From contig JACRMQ010000004.1 of NCBI GenBank assembly GCA_016214905.1, positions 124,001 through 188,000 on the forward strand: a stretch of DNA of 64,000 bases, written 5' to 3'. Below, in pieces: positions 46,281 through 55,567 of the stretch. Each line of letters opens with the position of its first letter. Position 1 is the first letter of the stretch. The translations under genes and the position numbers were made by a program. Below the pieces are notes generated by a model. That model was not told the DNA's origin and searched no databases. It saw only the letters and a list, made by a program, of their open reading frames with translations. Origin of the DNA: Ignavibacteriales bacterium (lineage in GTDB: Bacteria > Bacteroidota > Ignavibacteria > UBA10030 > SZUA-254).

Positions 46281-46928
46281 TATTCTACCGTTCCAATTTC
46301 CTCATTTATCTTCGGAATGATTTTGATGAATATTTATCAAAATGCAGAATAATTTCAAATCTCGAACCTTTTAAAACACTTTCCTCTTTTTGCATCTTGA
46401 CTATGATTGAAAGAGAAATTAAATTTAACTAACACTCCATTATTATAATCAACACAATTTAAGATAACTTATCCGCATTGAGTTTTAATTAATTTGTGTG
46501 GAATGAATTAAAATAATGAATTAACCGTAATAACCTCCGAAGTGGGCGATGAGATTAATCATCGCCCGTTTTATTATCGGTAGGTAGGTTAGTTGGCAGA
46601 TATCAGAACCAATTGAATATTAGAAACTATGCAGATGGGGAATATTCTTGGGTGGCTTGAATTACTCATTTATCTAATGATTTTTCGAGATATTTTTCAT
46701 TCTCATGACAGAAATCAAATCAGATATCAGTAAATATTTTTAGTATAAATCTATATTTGCGAATGGAAATGAATTTAGATATCAAAAAGGTTTAATTCTC
46801 TAAATTAAAGAATCTTGTTGACATTAGTTGTATTAGCGCTTAGATGTGCATCCACATATCAGGCGAAAAATTCTAAAATCAAAATGTTGGAGGATTATTC
46901 TTAAGAAAATATTATTTCTCTGGTAATC
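46281..46928. other. 650-base intergenic region with one terminator-like hairpin
   Basis: No gene found on either strand. The perfect 9-bp stem GGGCGATGA/TCATCGCCC at 46544-46567 with GTTTTATT after it divides the region. Upstream of it are short AT-rich stretches; downstream is the likely promoter region for the pilin-like operon. Confidence 0.55.
46544..46575 (+). terminator. Terminator-like hairpin
   Basis: GGGCGATGA, loop GATTAA, TCATCGCCC, then GTTTTATT. It lies 260 bases after the YihY gene, so it may end a longer untranslated tail or a separate small transcript. Confidence 0.7.
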
Positions 46929-47519
46929 ATGAATCTTGGACAAATATTATTGATAGTTTTAGCGTTGGCACTTTTAGCTACTCTGCAACTCACGATTCAT
47001 TCATCAATATTACGAGAATCGTTAGTAACAATGGATAACGAAGCGAAAATTGATGCGATATCAATTGCGCAAGCGATGATTGATGAAATAAATTCAAAAT
47101 CTTTTGACAGTAGTACTGCAAATAAAGTTGTGCACTTTACCAATGAATTAACACCTCAAAATAGATTTGGACCCGAAGGCACCGAATCAACTGTTCCTGC
47201 ATTAGATCAGGAACCATTTAAATCTCAAACAGTATTCAATGATGTGGATGATTATCATCGATACACCCGTCTTGATCATTCTTCCACTCTTGGCGCGTTT
47301 AGAGTAAGGGACAGTATCATTTATGTGACTGCCACGAATCAAGATTTATATTCAGCATCGCCCACCTGGTATAAAAAAATATTTGTTATCGTGAAACATC
47401 CTAATCTAATCGATTCTATTGTTGTAAGTTCATCCTCTCGGACTGCACCTAAACGGGTCTCTTACGTGGGAGATTCCATAATGGTTAAATCTTTATCGGT
47501 CTACCGTGAATATTTCTGA
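46929..47519 (+). CDS. Membrane-anchored PilV-like protein
   Basis: 196 residues. The N-terminus MNLGQILLIVLALALLATLQ is a single helix without the Gly-Phe/Glu5 prepilin cleavage signature. It is followed by a long amphipathic helix with the PilV-like pattern DNEAKIDAISIAQAMIDEIN, and a C-terminal beta part with many Ser/Thr. It is the first of three consecutive genes of similar design followed by a GspE-type ATPase. The resemblance is structural and positional; no database family can be named with certainty. Confidence 0.68.
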   Translation: MNLGQILLIVLALALLATLQLTIHSSILRESLVTMDNEAKIDAISIAQAMIDEINSKSFDSSTANKVVHFTNELTPQNRFGPEGTESTVPALDQEPFKSQTVFNDVDDYHRYTRLDHSSTLGAFRVRDSIIYVTATNQDLYSASPTWYKKIFVIVKHPNLIDSIVVSSSSRTAPKRVSYVGDSIMVKSLSVYREYF

Positions 47520-47539
47520 TTATAGTAAGGTTTGATTGA

Positions 47540-48121
47540 ATGTCAATAATGCTCGACATATTTGGATCACTTCTCATAGCAGGAATTATGTTCCTGACTA
47601 TTTTTAGTCTGATGGGAAATATTAATCAGACGAGCATCGAGAAAACCTTGAATGTAAATGTTCAGGGAAATATCATCATTCTTGCAAGTGTTATCGAGTC
47701 GGATCTTCTCAAGATTGGTTATCATTCAAAGAATGATGCAATCCAATATGCTGATAGCTCGGGTATTAGATTTAAGTCGGATATTCTTAATGATAGTAAT
47801 GTAATCTCGGTGCAGTATTCGTTAGGCAACCATGTGATGAATACAAAAAACCCTAGTGATAGATATATAATAAGATCGGTTGGTGGACAAGCAACTATTA
47901 ATGCGAGTGTTGGATTGATATATATACGTTACACTTATTTCGATTCTTTAGGAAGAGAGCTAACGCCTCCATTAACAACTACTATACGCCTAGATTCGAT
48001 AAAAGCAATCAGGGTGAAGATGCGATTAGAGAGCGCCGAACCGGTTTCATCACCGTTTTCCATCATTCCGACATATCAAAGCGTATTTTGGGAAAAAACA
48101 ATTTATCCACGAAATTTATAA
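47540..48121 (+). CDS. Membrane-anchored PilW-like protein
   Basis: 193 residues. The N-terminal helix MLDIFGSLLIAGIMFLTIFS leads into NVQGNIIILASVIESDLLKI followed by GYH, which mirrors the PilW pattern (a helix, then a DLRxAGY motif). The remainder is beta-rich (TINASVGLIYIRYTYFDSLG). No prepilin peptidase signal. The gene follows the previous one after 20 bases and the next one starts nine bases later, so the three are one transcription unit. Confidence 0.68.
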   Translation: MSIMLDIFGSLLIAGIMFLTIFSLMGNINQTSIEKTLNVNVQGNIIILASVIESDLLKIGYHSKNDAIQYADSSGIRFKSDILNDSNVISVQYSLGNHVMNTKNPSDRYIIRSVGGQATINASVGLIYIRYTYFDSLGRELTPPLTTTIRLDSIKAIRVKMRLESAEPVSSPFSIIPTYQSVFWEKTIYPRNL

Positions 48122-48130
48122 ATTATTATT

Positions 48131-49141
48131 ATGGGCAGTAATTCATTTTTAGGTGTTCTCACGTTATTGATATTTTTTGGACTAATTAATTCCTCTCTAA
48201 ATGAGCGAAATAGGAGAGCATCAGATGATACATATGGCTATATAAAAATTACGACTGCTCGTGAGATCGGAAGAAGTTCAATCAATATCGCTTTGAAAAA
48301 ATTATCGGACAGCAGTAGCATCACATCGGTCTCGGGAACATTAGATGGAGGTTCTTACATCGTTTCATTGACGCGTGCAGATAGTATCATGAATATAACT
48401 TCCACATCACGATTTAATGATTCAACCTACAGAATAATTTCAAAATTATTAGTTTATCCCAAACCTTTTCCAAAAGATTCAGCGGCAGTTTCCTTGCATG
48501 TAAATTCGATCGGCATGAAGATGAATGGAACACCGCTTATCGATGGGCTAAATTATGATATCAACGGAGAAAATCCTAGTGAAACCGGATCTGTTGCAGG
48601 TATTGCCGTGTTGTCGAAAACCGATAGCACCAATCTTGCGAAGTTCGGGGGGTATATAAATGGTTCACAAGACATTGTAGTAAATCCTGGGCTTCCCGAT
48701 CCCGATGCATTTGTTGCTGAGTATATGGCAAGCGCGCATTATGTATTAACTCCCGGCGGATCGCCATACAGTGGAAATACATCGTATGGTAGCCCAACAG
48801 AACCAAAAATTGTTTTCATTGATGGAAGAGATTCTACACATCCTGTTAAAATATCAGGGGGAATACAGGGTTGGGGAATTTTAGTCGTAAGAGGTTTTTT
48901 TCAGTTAACCGGAACTATGGATTGGCATGGATTAGTTGTTGTATCAAGTAGCTCGGTTTTCGATTTTTCTTTGGCAAAGGGAACTCCCAGAATTATCGGA
49001 TCACTCCTAATGGGCGGACCCGCAGGAAGCACATTAGAAATGCGGGGAACTTCTAAAATACTTTACAGTAGCGAGGCATTAAGACAATCACAATGGATAG
49101 GTAAACTTTTAGCGTATCACATCCTCGATTGGTACGAATGA
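48131..49141 (+). CDS. Membrane-anchored PilX-like protein with large beta domain
   Basis: 336 residues. A short N-terminal helix (FLGVLTLLIFFGLINSSLN) precedes TTAREIGRSSINIALKKLSD, like the helix of PilX minor pilins. After it comes a long domain containing an IDGLNYDINGENP motif and GGIQGWGILVVRGFFQLTGT, which resembles bacterial proteins with a polymer-forming/bactofilin-like or pilus-tip beta-helix. It is the last gene before a terminator. Function unknown. Confidence 0.68.
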   Translation: MGSNSFLGVLTLLIFFGLINSSLNERNRRASDDTYGYIKITTAREIGRSSINIALKKLSDSSSITSVSGTLDGGSYIVSLTRADSIMNITSTSRFNDSTYRIISKLLVYPKPFPKDSAAVSLHVNSIGMKMNGTPLIDGLNYDINGENPSETGSVAGIAVLSKTDSTNLAKFGGYINGSQDIVVNPGLPDPDAFVAEYMASAHYVLTPGGSPYSGNTSYGSPTEPKIVFIDGRDSTHPVKISGGIQGWGILVVRGFFQLTGTMDWHGLVVVSSSSVFDFSLAKGTPRIIGSLLMGGPAGSTLEMRGTSKILYSSEALRQSQWIGKLLAYHILDWYE

Positions 49142-49165
49142 CATTAGTAAAAATCTTTCTCTCGG

Positions 49166-49195
49166 GAGATTTGTGTATTCACAAAATCTCTTTTT
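49166..49195 (+). terminator. Terminator of the minor-pilin-like operon
   Basis: GAGATTTGTG, loop TATT, CACAAAATCTC, then TTTTTAC; one bulged base in a 10-bp stem. It separates the three anchored proteins from the ATPase gene. Confidence 0.85.
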
Positions 49196-49282
49196 ACTTC
49201 ATTTAAAAAATCATTATATTCAGACTAATTATCGAATGAAACGGTTCAAGATTAGTATAAAAAAATCAGCAACCTATCAAGT

Positions 49283-51139
49283 ATGTCGGAATCAAAAGAA
49301 TCAAATTATATTTCCCATCCAGATGAATCAAATAAAATGCCAGCAATCGAGAATCAGGATGCAAAAAAACAACCTTTCGTAGCCGATGGTATCACCGGAT
49401 TCATAGAATCATTAATTCGGAATAATATAGTTTCCCGAAAAACTGTCAATGATGCTGTTGCTTGGAAAAAAATAAACAATGGGAATGATAAAAGATTACT
49501 TTTTCAAATTCTTATTGATGAATTTCACGCTGATAGAGAAACTGTATATGCGGAGTTCGCACGTTATTATTCATTCAAAACTATAGAACTTAGCGATAAA
49601 GATTTAGAACGTGATCGTCTGATTTTCATTAATAAACTTCTAGATGGAATCCCACGAAAAATTCGGGAGTCGGCGATTCTAAATAAAATTCTTCCGTATC
49701 AACAAGCGGAAGGGGATGCTTCAAAGCTTCAAATCATCACGCCCGACCCGTCTAATCCTGAAATCGCCACGATAGCACGAGCTTTCCCATATCCTAAATA
49801 TGAAATATGTTATGTGGCTCTGAACAATTACGATGCGTTATCACGTGAACTGCTTGCCGACACTCAAAGTCGGCCTGCTTCGACCTCCATGGAATATTTG
49901 GATGAAGAGCAAGAAGTACAGATTGATGAACTCGATGAGGAAATCAGGAAAGGGCATCTTAATGAGATCGTTGATAACATATTTTCTGATGCAGTTCGTT
50001 TAAACGCAAGTGATATTCATATAATTCCGAAAGGTGCAAGAAAAACTGAAATTCATTTCAGAGTTGATGGACATCTCTCGTTATGGCAGACGCTTGATGA
50101 TTTAAGAGCCGACGCTGTTGCGGCTGTAATAAAAGATATTGCGAAGGGAACAGATCGGTTTGAGAAAAACACTGCCCAAGACGGTTTTGTTCAATTGACT
50201 ATTGATAATAAAATCATCCGATTTCGCGTTTCTATCATTCCACTCATCGGAAAAGAACTTAAAGTAAAATTAGAATCTATTGTTCTGCGGGTGCTTCGAG
50301 ATCCTGAGGCAAGCATAACGGTAGAAAACATCGGCTTTCAACCAGCTGCTTTGGAGCGGTTTAAAAAAGCTATAGATAAACCTTACGGAATCGTCATTCT
50401 CACCGGTCCAACAGGAAGTGGTAAGAGTACTACATTGCTTGCAGCATTGCGAGCAGTAATGAATCCCGCTTTCAATATAATTACAGTCGAGGATCCTGTT
50501 GAATATTTCATTGACGGAGCTCGGCAAGTGAAGTTAAATCCCAAATTGAATTTTGACGAAGCGCTCCGTGCCATTCTTAGACACGATCCCGACATCGTGA
50601 TGGTTGGTGAAATCCGCGATAAACAAACGGCTGATCTCGCAGTCAAGCTTGCGAATACGGGACATTTGACATTCTCGACGCTTCATACTAACGACGCTCC
50701 AAGTGTCATAGCACGACTTTATAAAATGGGAATTGAACCATTTCTGTTGGCATACTCGATCAATATAATCGTAGCTCAACGGCTTCTCAGGAAGCTATGT
50801 CCACGTTGTAAAGCGGTAGACACAGAAATACCCCACATTACATTAGAAAGACTCGGTTTCACCGAGGAAGAAATCCCAAATACCAAAGTATACCGTCCTG
50901 TTGGTTGCTTATATTGCCTGAAAGGTTATAAAGGGAGAACTGCAATCCACGAAGTTCTTTACTTCACTAAAGAGATTCGCCAACTAATTTTAGAGTCCGG
51001 TTCTTCCATTAATGAAGAAGCATTACGCCAGCTTGCAATCAAACAAGGGATGCAGACGCTCAGACAATCGGGCATTGAACTATTAAGGCAAGGTATTACC
51101 ACAATGGAAGAAGTAGCGACGACAACCATGGATGATTGA
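49283..51139 (+). CDS. GspE/PilB-type secretion or pilus assembly ATPase
   Basis: 618 residues. An N-terminal MshEN-like domain comes first (VSRKTVNDAVAWKKINNG). The ATPase follows: Walker A GPTGSGKST at residues 375-383, Asp-box EDPVEYFI, Walker B HDPDIVMVGEIRD and the His-box HLTFSTLHTNDA. A Cys4 zinc element lies in CPRCKAVD and CLYCLKG. This is the hexameric motor of type II secretion or type IV pili; PilB and GspE cannot be separated here. The ATG has no strong ribosome site. The three upstream minor-pilin-like genes are the only candidate partners in the window; no GspF, GspD or prepilin peptidase is present. Confidence 0.93.
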   Translation: MSESKESNYISHPDESNKMPAIENQDAKKQPFVADGITGFIESLIRNNIVSRKTVNDAVAWKKINNGNDKRLLFQILIDEFHADRETVYAEFARYYSFKTIELSDKDLERDRLIFINKLLDGIPRKIRESAILNKILPYQQAEGDASKLQIITPDPSNPEIATIARAFPYPKYEICYVALNNYDALSRELLADTQSRPASTSMEYLDEEQEVQIDELDEEIRKGHLNEIVDNIFSDAVRLNASDIHIIPKGARKTEIHFRVDGHLSLWQTLDDLRADAVAAVIKDIAKGTDRFEKNTAQDGFVQLTIDNKIIRFRVSIIPLIGKELKVKLESIVLRVLRDPEASITVENIGFQPAALERFKKAIDKPYGIVILTGPTGSGKSTTLLAALRAVMNPAFNIITVEDPVEYFIDGARQVKLNPKLNFDEALRAILRHDPDIVMVGEIRDKQTADLAVKLANTGHLTFSTLHTNDAPSVIARLYKMGIEPFLLAYSINIIVAQRLLRKLCPRCKAVDTEIPHITLERLGFTEEEIPNTKVYRPVGCLYCLKGYKGRTAIHEVLYFTKEIRQLILESGSSINEEALRQLAIKQGMQTLRQSGIELLRQGITTMEEVATTTMDD

Positions 51140-51220
51140 GTAAGAATCTTTTGCTTCTTTCTAAAAGTTTCAGTACGTTCTACAACAAACTGAATGGATT
51201 AATTTTAGAATGAGGATTTT

Positions 51221-51448
51221 ATGGAAGGTTATGTTGTTGCTGAAACATTTTTAAATGAGATAGATGCTGAGCTTGCCCAGGCGACCTTATCTGCCGCGGG
51301 TATTGAATCGTTTTTAAAATATGAAGACACCGGACATATGATGCCCGTGTTACAGCAAGCGGAAGGAGTGAAATTATTTGTCTTACCGGAAAATCTTGAA
51401 GAAGCCAAAGCGATTCTGACAACCGCGTCTCAAGATGCAGAAGGTTGA
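51221..51448 (+). CDS. DUF2007-family small protein
   Basis: 75 residues (MEGYVVAETFLNEIDAELAQ..). The pattern of an N-terminal strand, a helix (AELAQATLSAAGIES), and the closing VKLFVLPENLEEAKAIL is that of DUF2007, sometimes called a putative signal-transducing protein. GAGGATTTT lies before the ATG. Context gives no specific partner. Confidence 0.85.
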   Translation: MEGYVVAETFLNEIDAELAQATLSAAGIESFLKYEDTGHMMPVLQQAEGVKLFVLPENLEEAKAILTTASQDAEG

Positions 51449-51493
51449 CGAACACAACTCATCTTTGAATCAATTTGAATTAAAATAAATCTT

Positions 51494-53008
51494 ATGTTAC
51501 GTCAACTCTTCGAAACAAAAAGTTTAGACAGAATAATCCGTGATTCTGAACGATCTGAACATAAATTAAAAAGGGTCTTAGGATCCATGGATTTGGTTGC
51601 ACTCGGTATCGGTGCTATAATCGGATCAGGAATATTTGCAACTGTTGGAACTGCCGTTGCCGGTGATGCCTTAAGGCCCGGGGCAGGTCCTGCAATAATC
51701 CTTTCATTTTTTTTAACAGCGGTTGCATGCGCGTTTTGTGGATTATGTTATGCCGAGTTCGCTTCGTTAGTTCCGATTTCAGGTAGTGCATATACATACT
51801 CTTATGCAACACTAGGAGAATTAGTCGCGTGGATTATTGGTTGGGACTTGATAATCGAGTATGCAGTGGGAAATGTTGCTGTGGCAATCGCATGGTCGGC
51901 ATATTTTCATCAATTGTGTGCGGGTTTGGGTTGGCACATACCTGCATGGCTTGCGGTCGATTATCGCTCAGCTATGCAAGCTGCTGCTGCGGTAACTCAA
52001 GCCGGAGGACATATCGATCCTTCAATCTCATTGTTTTATAGCGCATGGATGAATCATCCCACACTATTTGGTATACCGATAATATTTAACTTTTTAGGTG
52101 TAAGTATAGTGATGCTTATTACCTGGTTACTCGTAATAGGAATTAAAGAGTCGGCGAGAGCAAATACTATTATGGTTGCCATCAAATTAGTGATCCTGTT
52201 TTTCTTTATTTATTCGGGATGGAAATTCGTAAGGACGGAAAATTGGTCACCGTTTATGCCAAATGGGTTCCCCGGTGTATGGGTGGGGGCGAGCTTGATA
52301 TTTTTTGCATACATCGGTTTCGATGCAATCTCTACTGTGGCTGAAGAATGTAAACGCCCCGCTCGCGATTTACCAATCGGAATATTCGGTTCGCTGATCA
52401 TTTGCACCATTATTTACATTCTTGTTGCCGGTGTGCTTACAGGAATGGTTCCATGGTATAAGTTGGGTGTTGCTGATCCACTGGCGGCGGCTTTCGCTTA
52501 TGTAGGTGCTGATTTTTCCGCCGGCATTGTTGCATTGGGTGCTGTAATATCCATGACCGCGGTTCTTCTTGTATTTCAGATGGGACAGCCGAGAATATTT
52601 TTCTCTATGTCGCGCGATGGCTTACTGCCAAAATATTTTGCAAAAGTACATCCTAAATATAAAACACCTCATGTTACAACCATCTGGACAGGAATAGTCG
52701 TCGCGTTTATTTCGGCGTTTGCAAACATCAATGAAATAGTGGAGTTGACGAACATAGGAACTTTATTCGCATTTGTTCTGGTTTGTATAGGTGTTCTCAT
52801 CCTCAGATATCGAGAACCGAACAGACCAAGGGGATTTCGTACACCGTTCGTTCCATGGATACCTATACTTGGTATTCTCTCGTGCGGTTATTTAATGCTA
52901 GGATTACCTTGGATAACCTGGTGGAGGTTTTCCATCTGGCTGTTAATCGGAATTATCATCTATTTGGTTTATGGTTATCGAAATAGCCGGTTGAGACAAC
53001 CGGAATGA
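51494..53008 (+). CDS. APC-family amino acid permease (CAT-like)
   Basis: 504 residues, about 12-14 membrane helices. The first helix carries the substrate/sodium-site motif GIGAIIGSGIFATVG, and the rest shows the APC pattern (GLCYAEFASLVPISGSAYTYS, then FFAYIGFDAISTVAEECKRP). A cytosolic N-terminal stretch ERSEHKLKRVLGSMDLVAL is also typical of the CAT/YfnA branch. It is a near-paralogue of the permease at 59.1-60.7 kb (FFAYIGFDTVSTHAGEAKNP). Likely imports amino acids. Confidence 0.93.
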   Translation: MLRQLFETKSLDRIIRDSERSEHKLKRVLGSMDLVALGIGAIIGSGIFATVGTAVAGDALRPGAGPAIILSFFLTAVACAFCGLCYAEFASLVPISGSAYTYSYATLGELVAWIIGWDLIIEYAVGNVAVAIAWSAYFHQLCAGLGWHIPAWLAVDYRSAMQAAAAVTQAGGHIDPSISLFYSAWMNHPTLFGIPIIFNFLGVSIVMLITWLLVIGIKESARANTIMVAIKLVILFFFIYSGWKFVRTENWSPFMPNGFPGVWVGASLIFFAYIGFDAISTVAEECKRPARDLPIGIFGSLIICTIIYILVAGVLTGMVPWYKLGVADPLAAAFAYVGADFSAGIVALGAVISMTAVLLVFQMGQPRIFFSMSRDGLLPKYFAKVHPKYKTPHVTTIWTGIVVAFISAFANINEIVELTNIGTLFAFVLVCIGVLILRYREPNRPRGFRTPFVPWIPILGILSCGYLMLGLPWITWWRFSIWLLIGIIIYLVYGYRNSRLRQPE

Positions 53009-53117
53009 TTGAATATTTTAATAGGTTCTTAGTATCAATTAGAGAAATAAATTATATTTCAGTAAGTCAATTATATCATTTGTATTATCGTAAATAAACA
53101 TTACAAGGAGAAATATT

Positions 53118-53606
53118 ATGATCAGTAAATCTATGCAGGATGCAATAAACGAACAGATAAATGAGGAACTATATTCTTCATATTTATATTTATCGATGGC
53201 GGCACATTTTGATTCACAGAATTTACCCGGTTTCGCGCATTGGATGAAAGTACAATCAGAAGAAGAGCGTTCCCACTCGATGAAATTTTACAGCTATGTA
53301 TATGATCGGGGTGGTACTGTAACATTCAAAGCGATTGCACAGCCACCAGCAAAATATAAATCACCTCTCGAAATATTCAAGCAAGTATTGGCTCATGAAG
53401 GTAAAATTACAAAACTAATCAACAAACTTTACGAGCAAGCTTTGAAAGAAAAAGATTACCCTACTCAAAACTTATTACAATGGTTCATAAACGAGCAAGT
53501 GGAAGAAGAGAAAAACGATAACGAGATAATCAATTACCTCGAAACCCTTGGTGATTCACCTGTCAGTTTGATGATGCTTGATAGGCGACTTGCTGAGAGA
53601 AAATAA
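53118..53606 (+). CDS. ftn: Bacterial non-heme ferritin
   Basis: 162 residues, the usual length for bacterial ferritin A. Ferroxidase residues are seen in EELYSSYLYLSMAAHF (Glu17), SEEERSHSMKFY (Glu50, His53) and QWFINEQVEEEKND (Gln/Glu of helix D). There is no heme-binding Met as in bacterioferritin. It stores iron as a 24-mer. The ATG is preceded by AAGGAG. It is followed by a strong terminator shared with the convergent gene. Confidence 0.96.
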   Translation: MISKSMQDAINEQINEELYSSYLYLSMAAHFDSQNLPGFAHWMKVQSEEERSHSMKFYSYVYDRGGTVTFKAIAQPPAKYKSPLEIFKQVLAHEGKITKLINKLYEQALKEKDYPTQNLLQWFINEQVEEEKNDNEIINYLETLGDSPVSLMMLDRRLAERK

Positions 53607-53624
53607 TTTAATTCCTCATACCGG

Positions 53625-53656
53625 AAGGGGTTTGAATAGACAAACCCCTTCTTTCA
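53625..53656. terminator. Bidirectional terminator between ferritin and the DUF6249-like gene
   Basis: AAGGGGTTTG, loop AATAGA, CAAACCCCTT, with CTTTCATTTG on the plus side: a perfect 10-bp stem between two convergent genes. Confidence 0.85.
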
Positions 53657-53669
53657 TTTGTTTGATATA

Positions 53670-54023
53670 TTAGTGAGGTTGATTAAGTTTCTTCACCGCG
53701 ATAGAGTAGAAAAGTATTAGCGCGATTCCGACGAATAGTGTAATCAATCCGATTATCACACCTTCATCAACATTGTAAACCATGTGGAGGTAATTCCCCA
53801 ATAAGATAGCCATACCTGCAAGCAATGCCATCAATCCCCACTTGAGCGATGTAAATGGATCTCTTTTGATATCCCGATGATACATCGCTTTTATTTCCTC
53901 GTGCGACAAACCTTTTTCAATCATTGTCGCTCGTTCTCTATGGCGTGTGATGATCCAAATGATGGATATTGCGGCCATAGTCAAAAACATGGTTATTGGT
54001 ATTAGAACTTCTTCCGGATTCAT
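53670..54023 (-). CDS. Small membrane protein, DUF6249-like
   Basis: 117 residues with three hydrophobic segments (LIPITMFLTMAAISIIWII, LKWGLMALLAGMAILLGNYL, GVIIGLITLFVGIALILFYS). Between the first two lies a charged RHRERATMIEKGLSHEEIKA motif. This layout corresponds to the DUF6249 type, often found next to ECF sigma factors. Here it is divergent from one, with about 150 bases between the starts. Function unknown. Confidence 0.72.
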   Translation of the reverse strand: MNPEEVLIPITMFLTMAAISIIWIITRHRERATMIEKGLSHEEIKAMYHRDIKRDPFTSLKWGLMALLAGMAILLGNYLHMVYNVDEGVIIGLITLFVGIALILFYSIAVKKLNQPH

Positions 54024-54171
54024 GAATATCTCCTTTTAATGATTCATTTTTTATATAGTAGCTCTGAAATATTTGACTTGAGCTTTTGTCTGAAGGTTTC
54101 ACTTTCTCAGAAAATATTATTATGATAAAATATGAAACCAAGAGCGGACTTTGGAAGTCTAAATTTCAGAT

Positions 54172-54747
54172 ATGGCTTTATCGGATAATCAAATAATCGA
54201 CGAAATACGAGGTGGAAAAAGACAGTATTTTACCACGTTAGTAGATCGTCATAAAGATCGCGCGTTTACACTTGCAGTAAGAATGCTAAGGAATCGCGAA
54301 GAAGCTGAAGAAGCCGCTCAGGATGCTTTTATTCGTGCATATAACGCTTTAAACAGATTCGAAGGGAAGGCGCGGTTTAGTACATGGTTTTACAGAATTC
54401 TATACAATGTTTGCCTAACGCGGATTTCAAGGCGAAAGGACATTTCATTGACGACCGAATTTAATGATGGAATGGAGTACTCCGAATCCGAGACGATGTT
54501 GGCTTATAATGGTGCAAACAATTACGAGCTGAACGATACGATTGAATTCATAAAAAAAATGATGGATACTTTACCTGTGAAATATCAAACTATCCTGACA
54601 CTATTTTATCTGCAGGAGTTATCGCACGATGAAATCGCTGAAGTAACTCAAATGCCGATCGGTACAATTAAAACGCATCTCTTTCGGGCAAGGCAAATGT
54701 TGCAGCAACTCATCCAAAAAGAATATGAATTGGAGAAGTCAGTATGA
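54172..54747 (+). CDS. ECF-type RNA polymerase sigma factor
   Basis: 191 residues, sigma-70 family ECF class. Region 2 reads RAFTLAVRMLRNREEAEEAA then QDAFIRAYNALNRFEGKARF, STWFYRILYNVCL. Region 4 reads YQTILTLFYLQELSHDEIAE then MPIGTIKTHLFRARQ. The stop overlaps the downstream anti-sigma start by four bases (ATGA), so the pair is made in fixed proportion. It is likely an envelope-stress or cell-surface signalling sigma factor. Confidence 0.95.
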   Translation: MALSDNQIIDEIRGGKRQYFTTLVDRHKDRAFTLAVRMLRNREEAEEAAQDAFIRAYNALNRFEGKARFSTWFYRILYNVCLTRISRRKDISLTTEFNDGMEYSESETMLAYNGANNYELNDTIEFIKKMMDTLPVKYQTILTLFYLQELSHDEIAEVTQMPIGTIKTHLFRARQMLQQLIQKEYELEKSV

Positions 54748-55298
54748 ATCATATTATTTCAGAAATAATTCAGGAATATTTAGACGGTGTTCTAAATACT
54801 GAAATGAAAGATAATATTAAAATGCACTTAGACGAGTGTAGTATCTGTCGAGATAACCTAAATTCTTTTCAAGTTGTCGATTCGGCTCTTCATCAAATGC
54901 GGGTGGAGAATACGAAACCTCAATTTACTCATGATGTGATAAAACGTTTAGGAATAAAAGAATCTCCCTCAATTATCTGGTCTATATTTAAAAATCTTGC
55001 TCCACTTTTCGGACTAATAATAATCGTTGGCATTATTTACGGGGTATTAAAATTCACAGATAAACTGGATGGATCAGGAGTTGGTGATAGTATCACGGCA
55101 ACGCAATCGGTATTCAATACCGCCTCATCGGGAGTGTCAAACGGAATTTCTACATTCACTCAGTGGATGAAAAATATATTTCCTTTTCTTTATACAAAAA
55201 GCAGCTACAGCTTGGCTGCTTTCCTGATTGTATTCTTCATCATCGTTGCATTGCTTGATAAATTTATCTTCATGCCAATAGCAAGACGAAAATTGTAG
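54744..55298 (+). CDS. Membrane anti-sigma factor with zinc-finger domain
   Basis: 184 residues. The N-terminal zinc-binding anti-sigma domain has His28-x3-Cys32-x2-Cys35 in KMHLDECSICR. Two membrane helices follow (LFGLIIIVGIIYGVLKF and SLAAFLIVFFIIVALLD) with a periplasmic loop between them. This is the usual design for a regulator that holds an ECF sigma at the membrane until a signal triggers release. It is translationally coupled to the sigma gene. Confidence 0.9.
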   Translation: MNHIISEIIQEYLDGVLNTEMKDNIKMHLDECSICRDNLNSFQVVDSALHQMRVENTKPQFTHDVIKRLGIKESPSIIWSIFKNLAPLFGLIIIVGIIYGVLKFTDKLDGSGVGDSITATQSVFNTASSGVSNGISTFTQWMKNIFPFLYTKSSYSLAAFLIVFFIIVALLDKFIFMPIARRKL

Positions 55299-55375
55299 CG
55301 CGGATATTCCATTGCAATAAAAAATAGTTTAAAGACTTGATTTTAATATCCATTTATATTATATTTACATAAGTT

Positions 55376-55450
55376 TAACACCATCTTCGGACTCCCCCTA
55401 GTGCTGCCGGCCCTCCCACGGCATCACACCGTCTGAAGATGGTTTTTTAT
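55376..55450 (+). ncRNA. Candidate structured small RNA ending in a terminator
   Basis: Nested pairing: an outer stem ACCATCTTCGGAC/GTCTGAAGATGGT and an inner hairpin GTGCTGCCG-GCCCTCCCA-CGGCATCAC. The outer stem is followed directly by TTTTTTATT, so the RNA would end at about 55450. A plausible -35/-10 pair (TTGATT near 55337 and TATATT near 55354) lies upstream. The inner loop GGCCCTCCC resembles the 5' hairpin of small SRP RNAs, but the conserved SRP core is absent, so this is not SRP RNA. It could alternatively be an elaborate terminator. Confidence 0.5.
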
Positions 55451-55567
55451 TACCTTTCCACGCAAAAAACATCTATTCCGAATAAAAACTCGGTAAAAAA
55501 ATATTATTTTTACTCAAAGAAAAATTTTGTTAGAGAACGAGTTATTTTCATAGTATACGGGTGGGTG

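Noticed and set aside
46281-46928. tRNA or structured RNA gene in the large gap
   Set aside because: No cloverleaf arms or T-loop sequence were found; only one simple hairpin.
49173-49382. Short frame overlapping the start of the GspE gene
   Set aside because: It begins in the terminator and overlaps the ATPase in another frame; a chance frame.
55376-55450. Signal recognition particle RNA
   Set aside because: Only a hairpin similar to the 5' part is present; the conserved GGUCAGG..AGCAGC core is missing.
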